NCBI RefSeq assembly: GCF_030160755.1
Contig: NZ_BSOY01000016.1
Coordinates: 1-42,335, forward strand
DNA from: Brevundimonas denitrificans
Lineage (GTDB): Bacteria; Pseudomonadota; Alphaproteobacteria; Caulobacterales; Caulobacteraceae
Direction: 5' to 3'
Length of the DNA: 42,335 nucleotides
A program made the translations under genes and the position numbers. Shown here piece after piece: positions 17,439 through 28,800 of the stretch. Below the pieces are notes generated by a model. That model was not told where the DNA came from, made no database searches, and saw only the letters and a list, made by a program, of their open reading frames with translations. Position 1 is the first letter of the stretch. Each line of letters begins with the position of its first letter.

Positions 17439-18482
17439 ATGACCACATCCGAACCCCGCCTGACCTCCCTCGCCCACGGCGGCGGCTGCGGCTGCAAGCT
17501 GGCCCCGGCGGTGTTGCGGGACATTCTGAAGGGGATGCCGCAGGCCGCGCCCTTCGCGAACCTGATGGTCGGGACCGAGACCTCTGACGACGCCGCCGTC
17601 TGGCGGTTGAACGACCAGCAGGCGCTGGTGGCGACCACGGACTTCTTCATGCCGGTGGTCGACGACCCGTTCCATTTCGGACAGATCGCGGCGACCAACG
17701 CCCTGTCGGACGTCTACGCCATGGGCGGGACGCCGATCTTCGCCCTGGCCATCGTCGGCATGCCGGTGAATGTGCTCTCGACGGAGACGATCGGCCGGAT
17801 CCTGCAGGGCGGGGCCTCGGTCTGCGCGGCGGCGGGCATACCCGTAGCCGGCGGGCATTCGATCGACAGCGTCGAGCCGATCTATGGCCTCGTCGCGCTC
17901 GGACTGGTGCATCCGGATCACGTCCTGACCAACCGTGGCGCCCGCCCGGGCGACGTCCTGGTGCTGACCAAGAGGCTCGGCGTCGGCGTGCTCAGCGCCG
18001 CCTTCAAACAGGACCGGTTGAGCAAGGACGGCTATCGGACCCTGAAGGAGACCACCACCCGGCTGAACAGCTTCGGCGCCAGACTGGCCGGCCGTCCCGG
18101 GGTGCACGCGGTGACGGACGTCACCGGCTTCGGCCTTCTGGGCCATGCCCTGGAGATGGCGCGCGGCGCGGACGCCACGGTCGAGATCACCGCTGACCCT
18201 CCAACGCTGGCGGGCGTCCGGGAGCTGCTAAGGGACGGCGTCCGCACCGGCGCCTCAGGCCGCAACTGGGCCAGCTACGGCGCCGAGGTCGATCTGCCGG
18301 CCGGTCTGGAGGACTGGCGCCGCGACCTCCTGACCGATCCCCAGACGTCCGGCGGCCTGCTGATCGCCGTGGCCGAGGCCGAGGTTCATGAGCTCAAGGC
18401 GTTCGCGCGGATCAATGGCTCGGGCTTCGATATCGTCGGGCGCGTGGTCGAGGGCCCGCCCCGGGTGCGCGTCGCCGCATGA
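17439..18482 (+). CDS. selD: Selenide, water dikinase (selenophosphate synthetase)
   Basis: A 347-residue enzyme that makes selenophosphate from selenide and ATP. Seen: GGGCGCKL with C17, C19 and K20 (C17 is the usual catalytic position, so this is a Cys form, not a selenocysteine form), ATP/Mg-binding [60 protein letters not shown] and DPQTSGGLL. All family blocks are present. The stop codon overlaps the start of mnmH (ATGA), so selenophosphate is made next to its user. No other selenium gene (selA, selB, tRNA-Sec) is in this window. Confidence 0.97.
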   Translation: MTTSEPRLTSLAHGGGCGCKLAPAVLRDILKGMPQAAPFANLMVGTETSDDAAVWRLNDQQALVATTDFFMPVVDDPFHFGQIAATNALSDVYAMGGTPIFALAIVGMPVNVLSTETIGRILQGGASVCAAAGIPVAGGHSIDSVEPIYGLVALGLVHPDHVLTNRGARPGDVLVLTKRLGVGVLSAAFKQDRLSKDGYRTLKETTTRLNSFGARLAGRPGVHAVTDVTGFGLLGHALEMARGADATVEITADPPTLAGVRELLRDGVRTGASGRNWASYGAEVDLPAGLEDWRRDLLTDPQTSGGLLIAVAEAEVHELKAFARINGSGFDIVGRVVEGPPRVRVAA

Positions 18483-19531
18483 TTCGCCGCACCGTCGATC
18501 TGTCGCCCGCCGCGCGCGACGGCTTCGACGCGATCATCGACGTGCGCAGCCCGGCCGAGTTCGCGCTCGATCACATTCCCGGCGCGATCAATCTGCCGGT
18601 GCTGGATGACGGACAGCGCGCCGCGGTCGGGACGGAATATGTCCAGGGCTCCAAATTCCTCGCCCGGCGCACCGGCGCGGTCCTGGTGGCGCGCAATATC
18701 GCGGCGCATCTGGAAGGGGCGCTGGCCGATCGCGACGGATCGTTCCGGCCGCTGGTCTATTGCTGGCGCGGCGGCCAGAGGTCGGGAGCCATGGTCACGG
18801 TGATGGACCAGATCGGCTGGCCGGTCGCGGTGCTGGACGGCGGCTACCAGACCTGGCGGCGGCAGGTCACGGCGGCCCTTTACGACACGCCCCTGCCGCA
18901 TCGGCTGACCCTGCTGGACGGACCGACGGGGTCGGGCAAGACGGCCCTGCTGACGGCGCTGGCGGCGCGGGGCGTGCAGACCCTGGATCTCGAGGCGCTG
19001 GCGGCGCACCGGGGCTCGCTGTTCGGCGCCATGCCCGGCGGCCAGCCATCGCAGAAGGGGTTCGAGAGCCGGCTGCACGACGCCCTCGCCCGCCTCGACC
19101 CGGCCCGAGCCGTCGTGGTCGAGGCCGAGAGCAGCCGGATCGGGGCGCGGGTCATTCCGCCGGCCCTGTGGGCCGCCATGGCCGCGGCGCCGGTGATCGA
19201 AATCGCCGCGCCGGTCGAGGCCCGGGTCGCCCATACGGTCGCGACCTATGCCGATATCGCGGCCGATCCCGTGGCGCTGGACACGGCGCTGGGCCGGCTG
19301 CCGCGCCATCATTCGAAGGCGACCATCGGCGAATGGCGCGCCATGGCCGCGCGCGGGGAGATCGCCGACCTGGTCCGCCGGCTGATCGAGGCCCACTACG
19401 ACCCGGCCTATCTCAAGACCGGCGCCGACCGGGCTCGCCCTGTGCTCGATCGCCTGGTGCTGGATGATCTCTCGCCCGCTTCCATCGAGGCCGCGGCGCA
19501 CAGGCTGGCGGCGAGCCTCGACCCGGCCTAG
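18479..19531 (+). CDS. mnmH: tRNA 2-selenouridine synthase
   Basis: A 350-residue protein (also called SelU/YbbB). It replaces sulfur of 2-thiouridine at the wobble base of tRNAs for Lys, Glu and Gln with selenium, through a geranylated intermediate in E. coli. Seen: N-terminal rhodanese domain ([20 protein letters not shown] at 19-38) with catalytic C95 in [12 protein letters not shown], and a C-terminal P-loop domain with GPTGSGKT (148-155). The start ATG overlaps the selD stop codon by four bases, so the two are translationally coupled. Length matches the family. Confidence 0.96.
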   Translation: MIRRTVDLSPAARDGFDAIIDVRSPAEFALDHIPGAINLPVLDDGQRAAVGTEYVQGSKFLARRTGAVLVARNIAAHLEGALADRDGSFRPLVYCWRGGQRSGAMVTVMDQIGWPVAVLDGGYQTWRRQVTAALYDTPLPHRLTLLDGPTGSGKTALLTALAARGVQTLDLEALAAHRGSLFGAMPGGQPSQKGFESRLHDALARLDPARAVVVEAESSRIGARVIPPALWAAMAAAPVIEIAAPVEARVAHTVATYADIAADPVALDTALGRLPRHHSKATIGEWRAMAARGEIADLVRRLIEAHYDPAYLKTGADRARPVLDRLVLDDLSPASIEAAAHRLAASLDPA

Positions 19532-19540
19532 CTTCCTCCC

Positions 19541-20839
19541 ATGACTCAGTCCCGCACCGCCGCCCTGTTCTCCTCGCTCAGCCTGCGCGTTCTTCTGGCG
19601 CTGGCCGCCGGTCTGGCCGCCGGCGCGGCGGCGCAGACGTACGGCATCCCCGGGGGGACCGGAACGATCGCCCTGGTCGAGGGGCTGGGCCAACTGTGGC
19701 TCAACGCCCTGCGCATGACCATCATTCCGCTCGTGTTCGCCCTGCTGGTGACCGGCATCGCCTCCATCGCCGATGCGGCCGCGACCGGGCGGCTGGCGCT
19801 CAGGGCCGTGGTGGTCTTCGCCCTCCTGCTGGTCGGGGCGACGGTCTACGGCATTGTGGCGTCTCAGGGACTGCACGCCCTCTGGCCCATCGATCCCGAG
19901 GGCGCGCGCCTGCTGCTGGCCGGCGCCCCCGGCGATGAGGTCGTGCGTGAGAACGTCGGCGGCGGCGGCGGTCTCGCGGCCTTCCTGACCAGCCTCGCCC
20001 CGTCCAATCCGATCCGCGCGGCGGCCGATGACGCCATCCTCGGCATCGTCGTCTTCGCCATCGTCTTCGGCTTCGCCACGACCCGGCTGAGCGCCCGCCT
20101 GCGACAGCCGCTGACCGTCTTCTTCGAGGCCGTGGCCGAGACCATGATCGTCATCGTCCACTGGGTCCTGCGCGCCGCCCCGATCGGCGTCTTCGCCCTG
20201 TCGCTGGGCGTGGGCCTGAGGGCCGGCCTGGGGGCCGCGGGCGTGCTCGGCCACTATATCGCGCTGGTGGTGCTGGCCCTCGTCGGCCTGATCCTGCTCA
20301 CCTATGTCGTCGCCGTGGTCTTCGGCCGGGTCAGCCTCGGCCGGTTCGCCCGCGCCGTCGCCCCGGCCCAGGTCGTGGCCTTCTCGACCCAGTCCTCGCT
20401 GGCCTGTCTGCCGGTGATGGTCGAGCGGGCGATCGACCGGCTGGGCGTGTCCCCGGCGACCGCGGGCCTCGTCCTGCCGCTGGCGGTGGCGGTGTTCCGC
20501 ATCACCTCGACGGTCGCCAACCTCGCGGTCTGCATCTATGTCGCCCACCTGTACGGCATCGCCCTGACGCCGGGCGTGCTGTTCGCGGGCGGGGTCACGG
20601 CCCTCGCCATCAGCGTCGGCACCGTCGGCCTGCCCGGTCAGGTCAGCTTCTTCGCCTCCATCGCCCCCATCGCCCTGGTCATGGGCCTGCCGCTCGAGGT
20701 CCTGCCCCTGCTGCTGGCGGTCGAGGTCGTGCCCGACATCTTCCGCACCATCGGCAACGTCACCGCCGATCTGGCTGCGGCGCGGATCGTGGAAGGGCGG
20801 GACGCGACGGCGGACCCGGAGGCGGCGTCGGGGATCTAG
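19541..20839 (+). CDS. Dicarboxylate/amino acid:cation symporter (DAACS family)
   Basis: A 432-residue inner-membrane transporter of the GltP/DctA type. Seen: about eight membrane helices plus two re-entrant loops; the first loop has FSTQSSLACLP, the counterpart of the Ser-rich motif of this family; NALRMTIIPLVFALLVTGI in helix 3; and the later GVTALAISVGTVGLPG re-entrant loop. It takes up acidic amino acids or C4-dicarboxylates with Na+ or H+; the exact substrate cannot be read. The gene starts 9 bases after mnmH, so it could ride on the same transcript, though no functional link is known. Its stop codon overlaps that of the opposite gene (shared CTAG). Confidence 0.92.
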   Translation: MTQSRTAALFSSLSLRVLLALAAGLAAGAAAQTYGIPGGTGTIALVEGLGQLWLNALRMTIIPLVFALLVTGIASIADAAATGRLALRAVVVFALLLVGATVYGIVASQGLHALWPIDPEGARLLLAGAPGDEVVRENVGGGGGLAAFLTSLAPSNPIRAAADDAILGIVVFAIVFGFATTRLSARLRQPLTVFFEAVAETMIVIVHWVLRAAPIGVFALSLGVGLRAGLGAAGVLGHYIALVVLALVGLILLTYVVAVVFGRVSLGRFARAVAPAQVVAFSTQSSLACLPVMVERAIDRLGVSPATAGLVLPLAVAVFRITSTVANLAVCIYVAHLYGIALTPGVLFAGGVTALAISVGTVGLPGQVSFFASIAPIALVMGLPLEVLPLLLAVEVVPDIFRTIGNVTADLAAARIVEGRDATADPEAASGI

Positions 20840-21708
20840 GGAGCGGACGGCGTCAACCAGCCGCCCGGCCGCTCCACGTTGAACGCCCCGCTTTCCTCCG
20901 CGAACCGGTTGAGCAGGAAGGCGTGCCCGGCGCCGTAGATGACCAGCACCCGCTCGCCCGGATCGTCGGCCAGCCGCACCAGATTGGCGAAGATTTTCAG
21001 GTTCCGCCCATGCCAGGCCCCGACCCAGTTCGCCCCCTGGTTCGTCGCGGACCCGCCCAGCAGGGCGAAGTCATAGTATGGCCGGTGCATGACCAGCAGG
21101 TATTCGGGGCTGTTCATCAGAGCCAGCCATTCAGGGATGGGACGCGATCGCACCAGGTCGGTCGTCCGCTGTCCTCTGACGGGATTGCGCAGTTCGGCCA
21201 GGCGCGCCTGTTCGCCCGCCGCTTCCGCCCCTTCAATCCAATTGTAGTCCGCCTCCTCGCCCGGCGGCATGTCGTTCCAGTCGACAGCGTAGACGCGGTC
21301 GTGGCCCAGCCGGGCCGCCAGCCTGAGGCCGATCTGGTCGATCTCGCTCGCCGTCAGGGCATAGGCGCCGGCGCGATAGTCGGCGTAGCGTCGGTCCAGC
21401 CTCGCCTGGCCGGTGGTGTCGATCTCGACCGCGATCCGCGTCGGCCGCCACCGGGCGAGCGACTCGACCACGGCCTCGATTTCCGCTTGTCGGGTCGCGC
21501 TCATCACATCGTCGACCTCGGTGCGCAGCACGTCGCGATTGTTGTTCGCCAGATGCGCCGTGCCCAGCACCATCAGCGCGGGGCGCTCCTCGATGCGGCG
21601 CTCGCTCAGCAATCGGACCGGTTGCGAAGCCGGCGCCGGTTCCTGCGCCACGGCGGGCGCCGCGGCCAGCACCGAAAGGGCGAGAGCGAACAACAGGCGA
21701 TGCGACAT
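20836..21708 (-). CDS. DUF5694-type secreted protein (TraB/GumN-like)
   Basis: A 290-residue protein with a signal peptide (SHRLLFALALSVLAAAPAVA, cleavage near 21-22). The mature part starts with LMVLGTAHLANNNRD and later has YAVDWNDMPPG and a C-terminal VIYGAGHAFLLNRF. The GTAH...GAGHA pattern resembles the TraB/ChaN/Tiki fold and the DUF5694 family. In that fold these histidines sit at a putative metal site, so a metallo-hydrolase role is possible but not shown. The ATG is supported by CGGAG about 9 bases upstream. Its stop codon shares bases with the convergent symporter stop. It is not obviously in an operon. Confidence 0.85.
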   Translation of the reverse strand: MSHRLLFALALSVLAAAPAVAQEPAPASQPVRLLSERRIEERPALMVLGTAHLANNNRDVLRTEVDDVMSATRQAEIEAVVESLARWRPTRIAVEIDTTGQARLDRRYADYRAGAYALTASEIDQIGLRLAARLGHDRVYAVDWNDMPPGEEADYNWIEGAEAAGEQARLAELRNPVRGQRTTDLVRSRPIPEWLALMNSPEYLLVMHRPYYDFALLGGSATNQGANWVGAWHGRNLKIFANLVRLADDPGERVLVIYGAGHAFLLNRFAEESGAFNVERPGGWLTPSAP

Positions 21709-21777
21709 TGATGGGCTCCGGTTAAGCTTCGCGGGACGCTTAGCCGCGGAACGCCGGTATGGCCCGTTAAGAATTGT

Positions 21778-22086
21778 TCAGGCGTGGGCGGTGCGCAGCA
21801 GCAGCCAGAAGACGGCCGCCGCCCCGACCAAGTGCGCGGCGATCACGACGCCCAGCAGGGTCCGGAACGGCTCCTTGCGCGTCTTGTGACGCAGGAGGTG
21901 CTGCCCCATCCACGCGCCTACGCCGCCAAACAGGGCGGCGAGCAAGAGGGTGCTCTCCCGCACCCGCCGGCCGTGATCCCGGGCCCGGGTCTTGTCGAAC
22001 CAGAACAGACCGAAGGCCGCCAATTCCGCGAGGGCGACCAGGATCAGCGCCCGGTCGATGCCGGCCAGGCCGATCCCGCCGCTCAG
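21778..22086 (-). CDS. DUF1294 membrane protein (start codon uncertain)
   Basis: About 102 residues with clear DUF1294 features: an N-terminal helix ([20 protein letters not shown]), then [15 protein letters not shown], a second helix ([20 protein letters not shown]), HKTRKEPF, and a third helix near the C-terminus. Function of the family is unknown. The frame has no ATG or GTG that gives the first helix. The most upstream candidate is a CTG (22086-22084) overlapping the carB stop codon. A TTG at 22023 is an ordinary alternative but would cut into helix 1 and give 81 residues. The given coordinates assume the CTG. Tight contact with carB suggests translational coupling. Confidence 0.8.
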   Translation of the reverse strand: MSGGIGLAGIDRALILVALAELAAFGLFWFDKTRARDHGRRVRESTLLLAALFGGVGAWMGQHLLRHKTRKEPFRTLLGVVIAAHLVGAAAVFWLLLRTAHA

Positions 22087-25000
22087 TGCGCGTAGTCCTG
22101 GATCGGACGCACATCCAGCTCGCCGGCCTTGATCGCCCCGATCGCCTGGGCCGCCGCCAGGGCGCCCGCCGTCGTCGTATAGTAGGGCATCTTCATCATC
22201 AGCGCCGTCCGGCGCAGGCTGAAGCTGTCCAGCAGCGCCTGTTTGCCCTCGGTGGTGTTGAAGACCAGCTGGACGTCGCCATTCTTCATCGCGTCGACGA
22301 TGTTGGGGCGGCCCTCCAGAACCTTCTTCACATGGCCGACGGCGAGGCCCTGTTCGGTCAGATAGGTGTGGGTCCCGCCGGTGGCGAGGATGGAGAAGCC
22401 CTCGGCGATCAGGGTCTTCACCGCCTCGACGATGAAGGGCTTGTCGCCGTCCTTGACGCTGACGAAGGCGCAGCCGGCGACGGGCAGGGTGGTGCCCCCG
22501 CCGATCTGGCTCTTGGCGAAGGCGCGGGCGAAGGCGGGGGCCATGTCGGCCTCGCCCTCGCGCTTCCAGTCCAGACCCATGACCTCGCCGGTCGAGCGCA
22601 TCTCGGGGCCCAGGATGGTGTCGACCCCGGCGAAGCGGGCGAACGGGAAGACGGCTTCCTTGACCGCGATATGGTCGTACGGGACGTCCTTCAGGCCGAA
22701 GGATTTCAGCGGCACGCCGGCCATGACCTTGGCGGCGATGGCGGCGATCGGCTGGCCGATGGTCTTGGCCACGAAGGGCGCCGTGCGGCTGGCGCGCGGG
22801 TTCACTTCCAGCACGAAGATGCGCGGGTTTGCGCTGTGCGGCTCCTCGATGGCGAACTGGACGTTCATCAGGCCGCGCACCTTGAGGGCCCGGGCCATGG
22901 CCTCGGTCTGGCGCTTCAACTCGGCGACGATCTCGGCCGACAGGGAGAAGGGCGGCATGGAGCAGGCGCTGTCGCCCGAGTGCACCCCGGCCTCCTCGAT
23001 GTGTTCCAGCACCCCGGCCACGAACACCGTCTCGTCGTCGCACAGGGCGTCGACGTCGACCTCGGTGGCGCGGTTCAGATAGTGGTCGATCAGCACGGGA
23101 TCGTCGCCCGACACGCGCATGGCCTCGCCGACGTAGCGGTCCAGCTGCTCGCGGTCGTGGACGATGACCATGCCGCGCCCGCCCAGAACGTATGAGGGGC
23201 GCAGGACGACCGGATAGCCGACCTCGTCCGCCTTCTGCGCGGCTTCCTCGGCGCTGCGGGCCAGGCCGTTGGGCGGTTGCATCAGGCCGATGTCGTGCAG
23301 CATGACCTGGAACCGCTCGCGGTCCTCGGCCAGGTCGATGGAGTCCAGCGAGGTGCCCAGGATCGGCACCCCGTCCTCGTGCAGCGCATGGGCCAGCTTC
23401 AGCGGCGTCTGGCCGCCGAACTGGACGACGACGCCGATCAGGTTTCCGGTCGAACGCTCGACGTCGATCAGCTCCAGCACGTCCTCGGCCGTCAGCGGCT
23501 CGAAATACAGCCGGTCGGAGGTGTCGTAGTCGGTCGAGACGGTCTCGGGGTTGCAGTTGACCATGATCGACTCGACGCCGATGTCGGCGAAGGCGAAGGC
23601 CGCGTGACAGCAGCAGTAATCGAACTCGATGCCTTGCCCGATGCGGTTCGGCCCGCCGCCGAGAATGATCGCCTTCTTGCGGTCGGTGGGATTGGACTCG
23701 CACTGCGGGACCTGGCCGAGGGCGCCGGTCTCATAGGTCGAATACATATAGGCGGTGGCGCTGGCGAACTCGGCGGCGCAGGTGTCGATGCGCTTGAACA
23801 CGGGGCGCACGTTCAGGCCGCGGCGGGCCGCGCGGACGGCCTTTTCGGTCTGGCCGGTCAGCTGGGCGAGGCGGGCGTCGGAGAAGCCCTTGCTCTTCAG
23901 CTTGCGGAAGTCGGTCGGCTCGGTCGGCAGGCCCTGGACGCGGATATGGCCTTCGGTGCGCACGATGTCGGCGATCTGGCGCAGGAACCACGGCTCGTAG
24001 GAACAGGCGGCGTTGACCTCCTCGACCGACAGGCCGTGGCGGAAGGCCTGGGCGATGACGAGGATGCGGTCCGGCGTCGGCTGGCCCAGGGCCCGGACCA
24101 CGGCGGCGCGGGCCGAGGCGTCGTCCTCGACGTCGGCGACGCCGTCGATCTCGATCTCGTTGAAACCGGTCAGGCCGGTCTCGAGGCCGCGCAGGGCCTT
24201 CTGCATCGATTCCTGGAAGGTCCGGCCGATGGCCATGACCTCGCCCACCGACTTCATCGAGGTCGACAGGGTGGCCTCGGCGCCGGGGTATTTCTCGAAG
24301 GCGAAGCGGGGGATCTTGGTGACGACATAGTCGATGCTCGGCTCGAACGAGGCCGGCGTGACCATGGTGATGTCGTTGGTCAGTTCGTCGAGCGTGTAGC
24401 CGACGGCCAGGCGGGCGGCGACCTTGGCGATGGGGAAGCCGGTGGCCTTCGACGCCAGCGCCGAGGACCGCGACACGCGCGGGTTCATCTCGATCACCAC
24501 CATACGGCCGTCGGCGGGATTGATCGCCCACTGCACGTTCGATCCGCCGGTCTCGACGCCGATCTCGCGCAGGACGTTGATCGAGCCCGTGCGCATCCGC
24601 TGGTACTCTTTGTCGGTCAGCGTCAGGGCCGGGGCGACGGTGATGGAGTCGCCGGTGTGCACCCCCATCGGATCGATGTTCTCGATGGAGCAGATGATGA
24701 TGCAGTTGTCCGCCTTGTCGCGGACGACCTCCATCTCATACTCCTTCCAGCCCAGGACGCTTTCCTCGACCAGCACCTCGGTGGTCGGCGACAGGTCCAG
24801 GCCGCGCTCGACGATCTCGCGGTATTCCTCGACATTGTAGGCGATGCCGCCGCCGGTGCCGGCCAGGGTGAAGGACGGGCGGACGATCGCCGGCAGGCCG
24901 ACGAAGGCCAGGGCGTCTTCGGCTTCGTCGATGTGGTGGATGGCCTTGGAGCGCGGGCTTTCCAGACCCAGCTTGTCCATGGCGTCGCGGAATTTCTGAC

Positions 25001-25385
25001 GGTCCTCGGCCTTGTCGATGACGTCGGCCTTGGCCCCGATCATCTCCACGCCCCACTTCTTCAGCGCGCCCGAGGCGTCCAGCGCCAGCGCCGTGTTCAG
25101 TGCGGTCTGGCCGCCCATGGTCGGCAGCAGGGCGTCGGGCCGCTCTTTCGCGATGATGCGCTCGACGAACTCCGGCGTGATCGGCTCGATATAGGTGGCG
25201 TCGGCCACCTCCGGGTCGGTCATGATGGTGGCGGGGTTCGAGTTGACCAGAATGACCCGGTAGCCCTCGGCCTTCAGCGCCTTGCACGCCTGCACGCCCG
25301 AATAGTCGAACTCGCACGCCTGCCCGATCACGATCGGCCCCGCGCCGATGATCAGGATGGACTGGATGTCTGTGCGCTTGGGCAT
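22083..25385 (-). CDS. carB: Carbamoyl-phosphate synthase large subunit
   Basis: A 1100-residue protein, slightly longer than the 1073 of E. coli. It makes carbamoyl phosphate from bicarbonate, ammonia (from CarA) and 2 ATP, for arginine and pyrimidine synthesis. Seen: two homologous ATP-grasp halves, the first starting [20 protein letters not shown] with [17 protein letters not shown] and [18 protein letters not shown], the second with [20 protein letters not shown] and [19 protein letters not shown]; then a C-terminal MGS-like regulatory domain ([14 protein letters not shown]). It is 10 bases after the RraB-like gene. The partner carA is about 8 kb away on the other strand, so the two are not one operon here. 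Confidence 0.98.
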   Translation of the reverse strand: MPKRTDIQSILIIGAGPIVIGQACEFDYSGVQACKALKAEGYRVILVNSNPATIMTDPEVADATYIEPITPEFVERIIAKERPDALLPTMGGQTALNTALALDASGALKKWGVEMIGAKADVIDKAEDRQKFRDAMDKLGLESPRSKAIHHIDEAEDALAFVGLPAIVRPSFTLAGTGGGIAYNVEEYREIVERGLDLSPTTEVLVEESVLGWKEYEMEVVRDKADNCIIICSIENIDPMGVHTGDSITVAPALTLTDKEYQRMRTGSINVLREIGVETGGSNVQWAINPADGRMVVIEMNPRVSRSSALASKATGFPIAKVAARLAVGYTLDELTNDITMVTPASFEPSIDYVVTKIPRFAFEKYPGAEATLSTSMKSVGEVMAIGRTFQESMQKALRGLETGLTGFNEIEIDGVADVEDDASARAAVVRALGQPTPDRILVIAQAFRHGLSVEEVNAACSYEPWFLRQIADIVRTEGHIRVQGLPTEPTDFRKLKSKGFSDARLAQLTGQTEKAVRAARRGLNVRPVFKRIDTCAAEFASATAYMYSTYETGALGQVPQCESNPTDRKKAIILGGGPNRIGQGIEFDYCCCHAAFAFADIGVESIMVNCNPETVSTDYDTSDRLYFEPLTAEDVLELIDVERSTGNLIGVVVQFGGQTPLKLAHALHEDGVPILGTSLDSIDLAEDRERFQVMLHDIGLMQPPNGLARSAEEAAQKADEVGYPVVLRPSYVLGGRGMVIVHDREQLDRYVGEAMRVSGDDPVLIDHYLNRATEVDVDALCDDETVFVAGVLEHIEEAGVHSGDSACSMPPFSLSAEIVAELKRQTEAMARALKVRGLMNVQFAIEEPHSANPRIFVLEVNPRASRTAPFVAKTIGQPIAAIAAKVMAGVPLKSFGLKDVPYDHIAVKEAVFPFARFAGVDTILGPEMRSTGEVMGLDWKREGEADMAPAFARAFAKSQIGGGTTLPVAGCAFVSVKDGDKPFIVEAVKTLIAEGFSILATGGTHTYLTEQGLAVGHVKKVLEGRPNIVDAMKNGDVQLVFNTTEGKQALLDSFSLRRTALMMKMPYYTTTAGALAAAQAIGAIKAGELDVRPIQDYAH

Positions 25386-25395
25386 GGGTCTGTAC

Positions 25396-25710
25396 TCAGT
25401 TCACCACGACCGCGCATTCCCAGCCGTCGTAGTCCAGCTGGAAGGCCGCGGCCCAGGATTGCATCATGGTCGAGATCGGGGAGAAGGAGGCCTCGTCGAC
25501 CGCCATGGTCGTCTCGAGGATGGTGCAGTCGTCCTGACCCCGGGTCAGGAAACCGGCGCGCCGCGCGACCTCATTCAGGTCGTCGTGATCGCCCTCGCCG
25601 TAGAAGTAGAACAGGGTGTGGCGCGGCGTGACGCCGCTGTCCCCATGCTCCGCCAGGGTCGCCCGGATCATGGCGTCGCGCTCTTCGTGCGGGACCTCAT
25701 TGTCGGACAC
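25396..25710 (-). CDS. RraB-like protein (ribonuclease E inhibitor RraB/DUF1260 family)
   Basis: A 104-residue acidic protein. It resembles the RraB family: [20 protein letters not shown], then [20 protein letters not shown], and a C-terminal [12 protein letters not shown] matching the family end. In E. coli RraB binds RNase E and lowers mRNA decay; whether that holds here is not shown. The GTG start is well supported by AAGGAG 8 bases upstream. The frame stays open 54 codons further up but without protein character. It lies 10 bases before carB, which suggests the two are transcribed together. Confidence 0.8.
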   Translation of the reverse strand: MSDNEVPHEERDAMIRATLAEHGDSGVTPRHTLFYFYGEGDHDDLNEVARRAGFLTRGQDDCTILETTMAVDEASFSPISTMMQSWAAAFQLDYDGWECAVVVN

Positions 25711-25838
25711 GGGGGCGGGCTCCTTGCGCGCGCGAACCCGCCAGCGGCTGTGACGCCGTGCGGGCCGGTCGGGTTGTCGGTTAAGCGGCCCGTCTAAAGA
25801 CGGGCGGGCGGGAGAGCAAGCGCCGTCTGACCCCGAAC

Positions 25839-25869
25839 GAAAAAGGGCGGCCCTTGCGAGCCGCCCTTT
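25839..25869 (-). terminator. Rho-independent terminator of the TonB-dependent receptor
   Basis: Read on the minus strand: a 10-base-pair stem (AAAGGGCGGC / GCCGCCCTTT) with an 8-base loop, followed by more T, about 20 bases after the receptor stop codon. It is nearly identical to the terminator after rpoD. Confidence 0.85.
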
Positions 25870-25890
25870 CACTGTCGTCGTGGCGTCAGA

Positions 25891-28800
25891 TTAGAACGGA
25901 CGCCAGTTCAGGCCCACGAAGAAGCGGCGGCCGTAGGGGTCGAAGTTCGAATAGAGCGTGGTGCCCAGATAGGGCGCCTGCTCGGCGTCGAAGGCGTTGA
26001 CCACACCGGCGCGGACCGAGAGGTCATCACGCACGTTCCACCGGACGGTGAAGTCGTGGCGCGTGAAGTTGCCGGTCTCGAACTGGTCGTACGGCCGCTG
26101 GTCGGCGTTGGTCACAGCGTCACGCGTCTGGATGATGTCCTGGGCTGTTTGCCAGTCCGCGGTCCAGTTCACGCTCCAGACGTCGCTCGGCTCCCAAGTC
26201 AACGACGAAGTCAGCCGGACGCGCGGGTAGTAGAGGCTGGAAGCCAGCTCGGTCGAATCGGCAGGATCGTCCGCGTTCAGGAACTGCTTCTGGTCGATCA
26301 GCCACAGGCCGCCCACCGAGTAGTTGATGCGGCCCCAGTTGCGTCCGAAGGTTTCCTCGATGTCCAGCGCGTAGTTGGCGGTGAAGTCGAGGCCGCGGGT
26401 CTCCAGCGAAGCGTAGTTGATCGAGCCCTCGATGAAGCCGCCGACGGGATCGTTCAGCGGTGCGCCGACGCCGAACGGGATGTTCGGGTTGTTGCGGAAG
26501 ATGGTCGAGCAGGCGGCTGTGTTCAGCGACTCGCCGCTGACGCAGTTCGCCGCCGCCGTCCCGGCCGAGACCGAGGCGATGACCTGATCGATCTTGATCT
26601 CGTAATAGTCGAGGACCAGCGACAGGTTCGGGAAGAAGCGGGGGCGCAGCACCGTCGAGAAGGTGAAGCTGTCCGACTCTTCGGGCTGGAGGTTGGGATT
26701 GCCGCCCAGCACGCCGGCGATGCCCGAGGTGTAGACCGGGTTGAAGTCGTCAGCGTTGGTGGCGGTCGCGCCGGCGAAGTCGAACGTCAGGCCTTGCTGT
26801 TGGGCCAGGGCGGTGCAGTTGGCGACCCGGTTGGCCTGGGTCTCCGTGTCCTGGGCCGCGATGCTCAGGGTGGCGCAAGGATCGACGAACCCGTTCAGGA
26901 AGGTCTGGCTGAACGGCGAGAAATTCTCGGCCAGATCGGGAACGCGAACCGACGAGTTGAAGCTCGTCTTGAAAGCGATGTCCCGGATCGGGCGATACAC
27001 GAGGTTCACGCCATAGACGTCCACGTCGCCGACGGTCGAATAGTCGGCATAGCGGTAGGAGGCGCTGAGCTCGGCGTATTCGCCCACGAAGCTGTCGCGG
27101 AAGAGCGGCACGGACAGCTCGCCGAACACTTCTTCACTGGTGTACTCGGCCTCGTCGAAGTCGGGGCCGGTGTTCAGGAACAGGAAGCCACGGCCGGCCG
27201 TGTCACGATCGCGACCGGTGGCCGAGGTCGCTTCACGCCGGTACTCGGCGCCGAGGGCCACGCCGATCGGACCGGCGCCCCAGAAGTCCCAGAGCGTGCC
27301 CGAGACCGAAGCGATGGCCTGCTCCTGCTCGTTGCGCTCGGTGACGCCGACGACGGCGTCGATATAGGCCAGCGCCTGCTCCGACTGATTGCCCTTGCCG
27401 AAGACGTTCAGCGGGGCGCACTCGCTGATCGAGCGACGGCCATAGTCGGTGTCACGCAAGTCGCCGCCTGTGGTGGCGTCGTTCAGGAACGGCGAGTTCC
27501 GGTCGGCCAGCAGCTGGACGCGGCAGACGATCTCGCCGGGGCGGCCGTTTACTTCACCGGCGGTGTCGACCACGGCATCCGCGGCCAGGGCGAAGCGCTG
27601 GCTGTCAGTGCCGCGTTCGAGGTTTTCGACCTCGACCTCGCCGTAGGTGTAGCCGATGTCCCAATCGATGTTGTTGACGAAGGCGAGCCGGTCGAACGAA
27701 CCGCGGAAGCCGGCGACATAGCGGGTCAGTTCCCGCGTGTTCTCCTGCGTGCGGTCCGGGCCGAACATGCTGTGACGCGCGTTCTGGAACAGGAAGGGAG
27801 CCAGCGGCTGGCCCGGAGTGGTCGCCGTGGGCTGGGTGTAGGGGGTCACCATGTTGGTGGCGATCGCATTACGGACGTTGGCCGGCAGGAAGGCGTTGTC
27901 AGTCCAGCGAAGGTCGAAGCTGGCGACGCTGTAGATCGGATTGACCTCGTTGGCCGAGTACGAGTTATCCAGATCGATGTCGTAGAAGGTCGGCTGCGAC
28001 AGGTCGAAGGTCTCTTCGGTGACGTATTTGGCCTCGGCGTAGAACTCGATGTCCGGCGTGATCTCGAAATTCATACCGGCCTGGAAGCGGGCGGATTCCG
28101 AACGGGGCACGCGCGATCCGGTGGAGAACTCCGCCGGGTTTTCGCCGTCGCCGCCGATGTTGAAGGGCCGGTTGATGCCGGTCTCGCCCACGCGCTCGCC
28201 GAAGTTCGCCAGACGTGCGGTCGTGCCGTCGTAGTAGTAGGTCCGGCCCGGCTGAACGCCGAAGCAGTTGGCGCTGTACGAGAAGAAGCCGCCCGGGAAG
28301 CAGTTGGCGTAGGGAACGTCAGGATCGTTGAGCGGGCTGGGTTGGGCCACGGTCGCCAGGGTGGTCTGTCCCCAGCGCGGCCGGTCGATCCGGTTCACAC
28401 CCGAGTACAGGCGCACGTCGGTAATGCCGTCGCTGCGGGCCGAGGTCGGGTCGGCGTCAACGCCCAGCAGGACCGGCGCGTCTTCCAGCCAGTCGATGTC
28501 CAGCGAGGTCACTTCGTCGACCTGTTCGTACTCGCCGTGCGCATAGAGGTTCAGGCGATCATCGAGCAGGTTCGTGCCCGCGAGGATGGAGATGCGTTTG
28601 TTGGCCTGACCGTCCTGGTTGATCATGCCGTAGTTGGCGTCGATCTCGAGACCCTCGAAATCCTTGCGCAGGATGAAGTTCAGCACGCCCGAGACGGCGT
28701 CGGCGCCGTAGACCGAGGCGGCGCCGCCGGTGACGATCTCGATGTTCTCGATGAGGAGCCGCGGGATGGTGTCGACGTCGACGGACAGCTGACCGCCGCT

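Noticed and set aside
18386-20548. Long open frame antisense to mnmH and the symporter
   Set aside because: His/Arg/Gln-rich sequence typical of a shadow frame; the genes on the plus strand are certain.
21778-23703. Large minus-strand frame running from inside carB through DUF1294
   Set aside because: Only the last ~100 codons resemble a protein family (DUF1294). The rest is an out-of-frame reading of carB.
23277-25631. Long open frame antisense to carB
   Set aside because: No domains, and the frame covers a housekeeping gene completely.
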